Source of the DNA: Candidatus Ratteibacteria bacterium
GTDB lineage: Bacteria > Ratteibacteria > UBA8468 > B48-G9 > JAFGKM01
Reading direction: 5' to 3'
DNA: 18,318 nt
Assembly (NCBI GenBank): GCA_028697565.1
Contig: JAQVEU010000004.1
Location: 1 to 18,318, forward strand
Part shown: piece after piece, positions 13,516-18,318 of the stretch
How positions within the stretch are numbered: position 1 is the first letter of the stretch
How the letters are laid out: each line of letters begins with the position of its first letter
Notes under the pieces: generated by a model
Told to the model about the DNA's origin: nothing
The model's database searches: none
The model's input: the letters and a program-made list of their open reading frames with translations, nothing else
Translations under genes and position numbers: made by a program

Positions 13516-14507
13516 AGTTCGTAGTACCTCCTGTAATATTCAAGAAATTCACCATTTTTAATTTTTTTCCACCAGTCCTCATTATTTTTATACCATCCAA
13601 CAGTTTGTTTTAGTCCTTCCTCAAGAGAAACAATGGGCTGCCACCCCAACCTTTTTATCTTTTCACAGGAGATGCTATACCTTCTGTCATGGCCGGGCCT
13701 GTCCTTAACAAACTTTATTAGTGTGTCTGGCTTACCGAGATATTCAAGTATCTTTTTTGCAATAAATATATTCTCTTTTTCATTTCCCCCTGCTATGTTA
13801 TATATCTCTCCTTCCTTTCCTCTGTGCAATATCACATCTATTCCTCTACAGTTGTCAAGAACAAAGAGCCAGTCCCTTACATTTTTCCCATCACCATATA
13901 AGGGAAGTATCTTATCTTCAATAGCATTTGTTATAAAAAGAGGGATAAACTTTTCAGGATACTGATTTGGTCCATAGTTGTTGGTACTACGGATAATTAT
14001 CACTGGTGTCTTATAGGTTCTATAATAGGAGAGGGCAAGCAGGTCTGCTGCTGCCTTACTTGCAGAATAAGGACTGGATGGATTAAGTGGGCTCTCCTCG
14101 TAAAACATCTGTCCCTCATCTGCACTGCCAAAAACTTCATCGGTTGATATCTGGATATATCTCTGTATCCCCTTTTTTCTTGATATTTCCAGAAGATTAA
14201 ATGTTCCCATAACATCCGTCTTCAAAAATGCCTCCGGTTCCTGTATTGACCTATCAACATGGGATTCAGCAGCAAAATTAATAACTACATCATAGTCAGT
14301 TATTGCCTCTTCAATGCCTCTTTCACATATATCTGCCTTCAGAAACCTGTAGTTTGGATGGTTCTCTACATCCTTAATATTTTCAATATTTCCTGCATAG
14401 GTAAGTTTATCAATATTTAGGACCCTATAATCTGGATAATTATTAAGGATATATCTTATAAAGTGTGAGCCGATAAAACCAGCACCACCTGTTACCACAA
14501 GTTTCAT
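13512..14507 (-). CDS. rmlB: dTDP-glucose 4,6-dehydratase
   Basis: A 331-residue extended short-chain dehydrogenase that converts dTDP-glucose to the 4-keto-6-deoxy sugar with bound NAD. The nucleotide loop is TGGAGFIG (6-13), with NFAAESHVDRSI following. S121-T122-D123-E124 holds the dehydratase acid/base pair, and Y147-x-x-x-K151 completes the active site. N-Y-G-P-N-Q-Y-P-E-K-F-I-P (177-189) is the sugar-binding region. It overlaps rmlA and rmlD by 4 bases each. Confidence 0.96.
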   Translation of the reverse strand: MKLVVTGGAGFIGSHFIRYILNNYPDYRVLNIDKLTYAGNIENIKDVENHPNYRFLKADICERGIEEAITDYDVVINFAAESHVDRSIQEPEAFLKTDVMGTFNLLEISRKKGIQRYIQISTDEVFGSADEGQMFYEESPLNPSSPYSASKAAADLLALSYYRTYKTPVIIIRSTNNYGPNQYPEKFIPLFITNAIEDKILPLYGDGKNVRDWLFVLDNCRGIDVILHRGKEGEIYNIAGGNEKENIFIAKKILEYLGKPDTLIKFVKDRPGHDRRYSISCEKIKRLGWQPIVSLEEGLKQTVGWYKNNEDWWKKIKNGEFLEYYRRYYEL

Positions 14508-15241
14508 TTCTTCTTCTCCATTTTTAACAACTTTTCATACACAAGGTTGTTTGCCCTTAAAAGTGATTCAAATGTTCCTGCATCAGTCCACCATCCGTCC
14601 ATAACACCAAAGGTAAGTTTCCCTTTTTTAAGATATCTGTTATTCACATCTGTAATTTCAAGTTCCCCACGCCCTGATGGCTTCAGTGTCCTTATGATAT
14701 CAAAGGCATATCTATCATACATATACACCCCTGTCACAGCAAGGTTTGAAGGTGGTCTTTTCGGTTTTTCTATGATCTTTATAATCCTTCCATTTTCTAT
14801 CTCTGCCACACCAAATCTTTCGGGGCTGTCCACCTCTTTGAGCAGGATTCTTGCACCTTCATCCTGTTTTCTAAATATATCCACCTCTTTTTTTATACCT
14901 TTTTCTATAATATTGTCCCCTAATATCACCACAAACCTGTTATTGCCCACAAAGTGTTCAGCAAGAGAAAGGGCATCCGCAATTCCTCCTTCACCCTCCT
15001 GGTAGGTATAGTTTATGTGCTTCAGTCCGAACTCTTTACCATTACCCAAAAGCCGCAGAAAATCACCCGCAGAACTGCCGCCAGTAACTATCAGAATATC
15101 TCTTATACCTGCCTCTATTAGTGTCTCTATAGGATAATAAATCATCGGCTTGTTGAAGACAGGTAGAAGGTGTTTATTGGTAACCTTGGTAAGTGGATAT
15201 AGCCTTTTCCCTAACCCCCCAGCCAGAATAACTCCCTTCAC
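14504..15241 (-). CDS. rmlA: glucose-1-phosphate thymidylyltransferase
   Basis: A 245-residue nucleotidyltransferase that makes dTDP-glucose from dTTP and glucose 1-phosphate. The NTP loop is GGLGKRLYPLT (8-18). K31-P32 (NKPMIYYPIE), G108-D109-N and E158-K159-P160 follow in order. It is shorter than the Escherichia coli enzyme (about 290 residues), lacking the C-terminal helical extension. The start is GTG at 15241, overlapping the restriction gene stop as GTGA, with AAAGGAGG 9 bases upstream inside the restriction gene. The rare start and the borrowed ribosome site look like consequences of the cassette insertion. Confidence 0.94.
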   Translation of the reverse strand: MKGVILAGGLGKRLYPLTKVTNKHLLPVFNKPMIYYPIETLIEAGIRDILIVTGGSSAGDFLRLLGNGKEFGLKHINYTYQEGEGGIADALSLAEHFVGNNRFVVILGDNIIEKGIKKEVDIFRKQDEGARILLKEVDSPERFGVAEIENGRIIKIIEKPKRPPSNLAVTGVYMYDRYAFDIIRTLKPSGRGELEITDVNNRYLKKGKLTFGVMDGWWTDAGTFESLLRANNLVYEKLLKMEKKK

Positions 15242-15259
15242 TTAATAGTTCCTCCTTTC
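15227..15259 (-). repeat. imperfect direct repeat at right end of the R-M cassette (operon order)
   Basis: On the minus strand: GAAAGGAG-G-AACTATT, then AAG, then TGAAGGGA-GTT-ATT. It aligns with 17571-17537 at 28 of 33 columns with one 2-base gap. It covers the end of the restriction gene and the start of rmlA. Confidence 0.6.
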
Positions 15260-16053
15260 AAAAATTCATCTAATAGTAAAGCACTAAAAACCAGTTCGTC
15301 ATCTTTAATGCTTTCAATTCGCTCTTTTATTTTGCCTTTTTTTGCAAACCAGACAATTCCGTCAACAATAGCAATTCTTTTTACATTTTTAGGTGCCTTT
15401 GTTTCTCTTATAAAGTTCATTGCTTCATAAAATTGATTGGTTTGAGAACCTCCAAAATCAGTGAGAAATTTAGCAGTCCCTATAATATAATACTTTGAAA
15501 ATACCTTTACAAGAAAGTCAATTCCTTTTGTTAAATCCTTAAATTGACATTTCAATTTTCTCTGGGCAAAGTCCTTTAAGGTTTTATCACTACCATCTAA
15601 AAATACAATTTCATCTTTTATATTTTCAATGGTTTCTTCATTTACAAACCTATATTTTTTCTTTAACCAACTTTGGAACATATGTCCCATTCTTCTGCTT
15701 GCTTTTTTAGATGTTTCTAAATTTTCTTTAAGTTTTTCATACGATAACTTATATAATTCTTTACATATATTTTTTACTGTTTTAGGATTTGTATAGATAA
15801 GTTTAGGAGAATATGAAATAATATTCACATAAGAATTTTCTATTGGGAATTTAAACCCTTTCTTTTTTAATTTTATTAACTCTTCAAGTAGTTTTTCATC
15901 TTCTTTTTGCGTAAAAATATCTTTTAATTCTGACGTAAAATTTTCAACAACTAATCCTCTTTCAATTTCTTCTGGAGGATAAATATCTAACAACGTATCT
16001 AAATATGAATTATCTATTGCTATTTTAATAGTTTTTTCTAAAAATTTGTTCAT
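15238..16053 (-). CDS. putative type II restriction endonuclease
   Basis: A 271-residue protein directly following an adenine methyltransferase gene by 1 base, which is the main reason for calling it the restriction enzyme. A PD-(D/E)xK-like core can be proposed: K-G-I-D179-F, a hydrophobic strand, then I-G-T193-A-K195-F, with the family-like segment LTDFGGSQTNQFYEA next. If this is right, Thr193 sits where Glu is usual, and E210 might compensate. I do not recognise the recognition specificity. Codons are strongly A/T-biased relative to the rml genes. No ribosome site precedes the ATG, so translation is probably coupled to the methylase. Its last codons overlap the rmlA start. Confidence 0.65.
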   Translation of the reverse strand: MNKFLEKTIKIAIDNSYLDTLLDIYPPEEIERGLVVENFTSELKDIFTQKEDEKLLEELIKLKKKGFKFPIENSYVNIISYSPKLIYTNPKTVKNICKELYKLSYEKLKENLETSKKASRRMGHMFQSWLKKKYRFVNEETIENIKDEIVFLDGSDKTLKDFAQRKLKCQFKDLTKGIDFLVKVFSKYYIIGTAKFLTDFGGSQTNQFYEAMNFIRETKAPKNVKRIAIVDGIVWFAKKGKIKERIESIKDDELVFSALLLDEFLKGGTIK

Positions 16054-16054
16054 T

Positions 16055-17557
16055 TTAAAATAAATTATTACTTTCTGTTTCTAAATTGTTTAAAATATAT
16101 TTAATATCCTCAACATTTTTCTGTTGAACTAAAATTTTTAATACCTGTTTTTCTTTATCACTCATTAAATAAATAGGGAATGTCTCTATCAATTTTTTTG
16201 TTTGGGAAAGCCCTAAATATTTTCTTACATATTCAGAATTAGAATATTTAAATGTTGTTAAAAATTCACTATCAGTAATATCTCTAAAATACTCAAGAAC
16301 AAGATTAAAGTAATTTTTTAATAATTCTAAATCATCTTCACTAAGAGAAGGCGTAATAAAAATCTGAATGGGATGAGTTCTGTATTTTTCTTTAGTAACT
16401 AAAATACCGTCTACTCCAAAAACTTCTTTTATATTGTAAATACCAGCCCGCCCTTCCCATTTTCCAGTATCAAGCGTTCTGATAAATAAAGGATTATTCT
16501 TGATTGTTTTGTAAAGATTTTGATTTACCATATATGTTTTAAATTTATAGTATCCATCCGAAAAACTATTTACATCTAAAAGTTTAACAGGATTTTTACC
16601 TTTATTTTTTATTACTTCATCAATTGTTAAATAGAATTTAATATTAAAAACATTCTTCTTCCCATATAAAGAAATGAATTCATTAAATTCACTTCCTGCT
16701 CTGTAAGAATTTTCAGGAGAAAGAGAATAAATTTTTTTAATAGACCTATTTTTATTTATCTTAATTGCCTGGAAAGTAATACTTTTTTTATTAACTTTTT
16801 CTACTTTCTCAAAAAAACATATACAAACATTTGTTCCTGTAAATTCAAAAATTTGCCTTTCAAAAATAATCGCTTTTTTTATCTCATAAAATGGTAAAAA
16901 ATCCATTCTAATTTTATTTGCAGAAGAAAAACCAAACAGAAAATTTGTGGGAATAATATAAACAAGTTTTTTTATGTCATTTCTTAAATCATTCATTAAA
17001 GCAATCTGATATAAATCTTGAAAACCACTATTTTCGCCAGAAAAATACTCTAAATTTCTTTCTGAGTTTTTTGCTATATATCCGATGTAGAGATAAGGTG
17101 GATTAGTAATATGATAAACAGGGTATTTTAAATTCTTAATAAAAAGAGGATAATTTTTTAATGTATCTTGAACTCTTATATTTTCTCTCGCCACATTTTC
17201 TAAAATTCCATATTTTATTGCTTTTTTGACGCTTTTCTCAACCATTTCCTTTTGAATATCAAATAGGTAAAGATGGTCTTTAAAATATGCTTCTCTCTTT
17301 TCTTCAGGGATGAACTCCAAGATAGGTAAAATTAAATTACCTTCACCACAAAACAAGTCAACAAAAACATAATTATAAAGAAAATTTTGGATTTCAGGGA
17401 AAATATATCTTTTAAATATTTCAGAGGATGTAAAATGGATTCCATATTCTCTTATTTTTTCTTTTTCAATTCTATATGTGGTAGAGATATCTTTTATATA
17501 CCCTATGTTTTCATTAATTTTTTCTTCATAACTTTTAATCAGTCCCTTCATAGTCAA
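16055..17557 (-). CDS. type II adenine-specific DNA methyltransferase
   Basis: About 500 residues, gamma-class N6-adenine methyltransferase. Motif X-like G-I-H-F-T-S-S-E (39-46) precedes motif I V66-D-L-F-C-G-E-G73 (S-adenosylmethionine site), a motif II acid at D100 and the catalytic N152-P-P-Y155. The C-terminal third, which includes GIYNIKEVFGVDGILV, should be the target recognition domain. It protects host DNA from the neighbouring nuclease. The start is either TTG 17557 (AAGGAG 7 bases upstream, 4-base overlap with the rmlC stop) or ATG 17551. From the ATG the first residues are MKGLI, close to MKGVI of rmlA. The gene is far more A/T-rich than the rml genes. Confidence 0.85.
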   Translation of the reverse strand: MTMKGLIKSYEEKINENIGYIKDISTTYRIEKEKIREYGIHFTSSEIFKRYIFPEIQNFLYNYVFVDLFCGEGNLILPILEFIPEEKREAYFKDHLYLFDIQKEMVEKSVKKAIKYGILENVARENIRVQDTLKNYPLFIKNLKYPVYHITNPPYLYIGYIAKNSERNLEYFSGENSGFQDLYQIALMNDLRNDIKKLVYIIPTNFLFGFSSANKIRMDFLPFYEIKKAIIFERQIFEFTGTNVCICFFEKVEKVNKKSITFQAIKINKNRSIKKIYSLSPENSYRAGSEFNEFISLYGKKNVFNIKFYLTIDEVIKNKGKNPVKLLDVNSFSDGYYKFKTYMVNQNLYKTIKNNPLFIRTLDTGKWEGRAGIYNIKEVFGVDGILVTKEKYRTHPIQIFITPSLSEDDLELLKNYFNLVLEYFRDITDSEFLTTFKYSNSEYVRKYLGLSQTKKLIETFPIYLMSDKEKQVLKILVQQKNVEDIKYILNNLETESNNLF

Positions 17558-17571
17558 TAGTTTCTCCTTTC
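17537..17571 (-). repeat. imperfect direct repeat at left end of the R-M cassette (operon order)
   Basis: On the minus strand: GAAAGGAG-A-AACTATT, then GACTA, then TGAAGGGA-CTG-ATT. It covers the rmlC stop and the methylase start, and pairs with 15259-15227 at the far end of the cassette. Confidence 0.6.
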
Positions 17572-18018
17572 CCAGTCATAGGGTATCTTATCTGTATCAA
17601 AAGGAAGCCGTAATTCATCAGGGTCTTTGTAGTTATAGGTATTGGTTGGCACATTAATTACCAGTGCCTCTTGGTCCCCTATTCCCTTAAATCCATGGTA
17701 AACACCAGCAGGGATATGGACAAGCAATGGATTATGTTCCCCTATGAAGAACTCATTGAGCACTCCATAGGTACTGCTCCCTTCCCTTAAATCACATACG
17801 ACAAGTTTTATCATCCCCTTTACCACAGCAATATTATCATCCTGAAGTTTATGTGCATGCCATGCCTTTACAACACCAGGATATGTAGTTGTAAGATATA
17901 CCTGGCCGAACTTCTTAAAGACCTCATCATCACTCCTTAAAATCTCCATAAGTCGCCCTCGTTCATCAGGTATCACATTTAACTTTTTGACCTTCACTCC
18001 TTCTATCATATTTTTCAT
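17554..18018 (-). CDS. rmlC: dTDP-4-dehydrorhamnose 3,5-epimerase-like cupin
   Basis: A 154-residue single-cupin protein of the RmlC family, shorter than classical RmlC (about 180). KAWHAHK (51-57) holds the active-site histidines, H108 (GVYHGF) lies in the second cupin motif, and the C-terminal NTYNYKDPDE with IPYDWERRNY is typical of the short class found in many anaerobes and archaea. It would epimerise C3 and C5 of the 4-keto-6-deoxy sugar before RmlD. I chose ATG 18018 because GAGGGGG lies 5 bases upstream. An in-frame upstream start at 18057 would put the -10 box inside the gene. It is the first gene of the rml operon. Confidence 0.87.
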   Translation of the reverse strand: MKNMIEGVKVKKLNVIPDERGRLMEILRSDDEVFKKFGQVYLTTTYPGVVKAWHAHKLQDDNIAVVKGMIKLVVCDLREGSSTYGVLNEFFIGEHNPLLVHIPAGVYHGFKGIGDQEALVINVPTNTYNYKDPDELRLPFDTDKIPYDWERRNY

Positions 18019-18036
18019 ACTATCCCCCTCACAAAA

Positions 18037-18064
18037 ATTATACCCCGCTTCCCTCAAAATTCAA
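18037..18064 (-). promoter_or_regulatory. sigma-70-type promoter of the rml operon
   Basis: On the minus strand: TTGAAT (18064-18059), a 16-base spacer, and TATAAT (18042-18037). The GAGGGGG ribosome site and the rmlC ATG follow at normal distances. Confidence 0.65.
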
Positions 18065-18078
18065 AACTATTGTTTTTT

Positions 18079-18305
18079 ATTGGCAACAAGGTCTTTAAGA
18101 TAGCCTGCCCTGAAAAATCTATTCTTGACTACTTTTACATACTAATCTTAAATGTTATGTGGATTTTGAGAGTATGCGATTTAATAAAGATGCCTTTTTT
18201 GAAAAGTGTAGAGAAGATAGGTTATATGAGTTGTTGGAAAAATTTAGACAAAAAAGATTGAATAGAAGAATTAAAAAATTTGTGGAGTACATAAAAAATG
18301 CTTGA
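18079..18305 (+). pseudogene. AbiEi-family antitoxin remnant (truncated, frameshifted)
   Basis: Reading from 18079, the frame gives IGNKVFKIACPEKSILDYFY, the conserved core of the AbiEi-type (type IV) antitoxin C-terminal domain. Near 18139-18144 the sense shifts by one base into TNLKCYVDFESMRFNKDAF and on through EKFRQKRLNRRIKKFVEYI to a TGA at 18303-18305, which is the usual C-terminal part. The N-terminal DNA-binding half is missing: upstream lies the rml promoter. So this is a decayed gene or, less likely, a sequencing slip in an already truncated one. The family name rests on motif recall, not a search. Confidence 0.6.
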
Positions 18306-18318
18306 TATCCGACAGATA
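18298..18318 (+). CDS. start of a putative AbiEii-type nucleotidyltransferase toxin (partial)
   Basis: ATG at 18298 overlaps the antitoxin remnant stop by 8 bases and opens MLDIRQI before the window ends. AbiEii-type toxins commonly begin with this kind of sequence and overlap their antitoxin gene in this way. Only seven codons are visible, so the call depends on the neighbour. Confidence 0.45.

Noticed and set aside
18019..18057. Upstream start giving a 167-residue RmlC-like protein
   Set aside because: It would place the TATAAT box and the GAGGGGG ribosome site inside the coding region, and the added residues are not RmlC-like.

Overview
The window reads as a piece of a bacterial chromosome from an anaerobe, probably an uncultured lineage; I cannot name the phylum from sequence alone. 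The evidence for anaerobic life is a set of genes that remove superoxide, peroxide and oxygen reductively (superoxide reductase, flavodiiron protein, rubredoxin, rubrerythrin-like ferritin, AhpD-like protein) plus a pyrophosphate-type phosphofructokinase. Most genes have clear GGAGG-type ribosome sites, and several promoters are close to TTGACA/TATAAT, so this is bacterial, not archaeal. Intergenic spaces carry several families of dispersed repeats.

Layout. 1-486: tRNA-Gln(CUG), followed by a hairpin-repeat element bracketed by a 20-bp copy of the tRNA 3' end. 487-2953 (+): a two-domain alpha/beta-hydrolase overlapping a 6-phospho-3-hexuloisomerase gene. 3180-7232 (-): an oxidative-stress operon read right to left: Ogg2-type DNA glycosylase, PerR-like repressor, rubredoxin, flavodiiron protein, superoxide reductase, AhpD-like protein, a 41-residue Cys-rich protein, then after a repeat-filled gap a rubrerythrin-like ferritin. 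A strong promoter and a PerR-type palindrome sit on the glycosylase start codon. 7554-9201 (+): PiT phosphate transporter and its DUF47/PhoU-like partner. 9204-10484 (-): an enolase-superfamily enzyme, divergent from 10534-11220 (+) ccdA. 11346-12560 (-): PPi-type phosphofructokinase. 12679-18018 (-): a dTDP-L-rhamnose operon (rmlC-like, rmlA, rmlB, rmlD) with a type II restriction-modification pair lodged between rmlC and rmlA. 18079-18318 (+): a frameshifted C-terminal remnant of an AbiEi-type antitoxin and the first codons of what looks like its AbiEii toxin.

How they work together. In the stress operon the flavodiiron protein and superoxide reductase would take electrons from rubredoxin, the ferritin-like and AhpD-like proteins would handle peroxide and iron, the glycosylase would repair 8-oxoguanine, and the PerR-like protein would sense peroxide and control the set, including itself. 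The rml genes make dTDP-L-rhamnose for surface polysaccharide. The A+T-rich restriction-modification pair is joined to both rml neighbours by 4-base overlaps, so it is read as part of a housekeeping sugar operon. This cassette, the decayed toxin-antitoxin next to it, and the tRNA-end duplication are the most unusual parts of the window.
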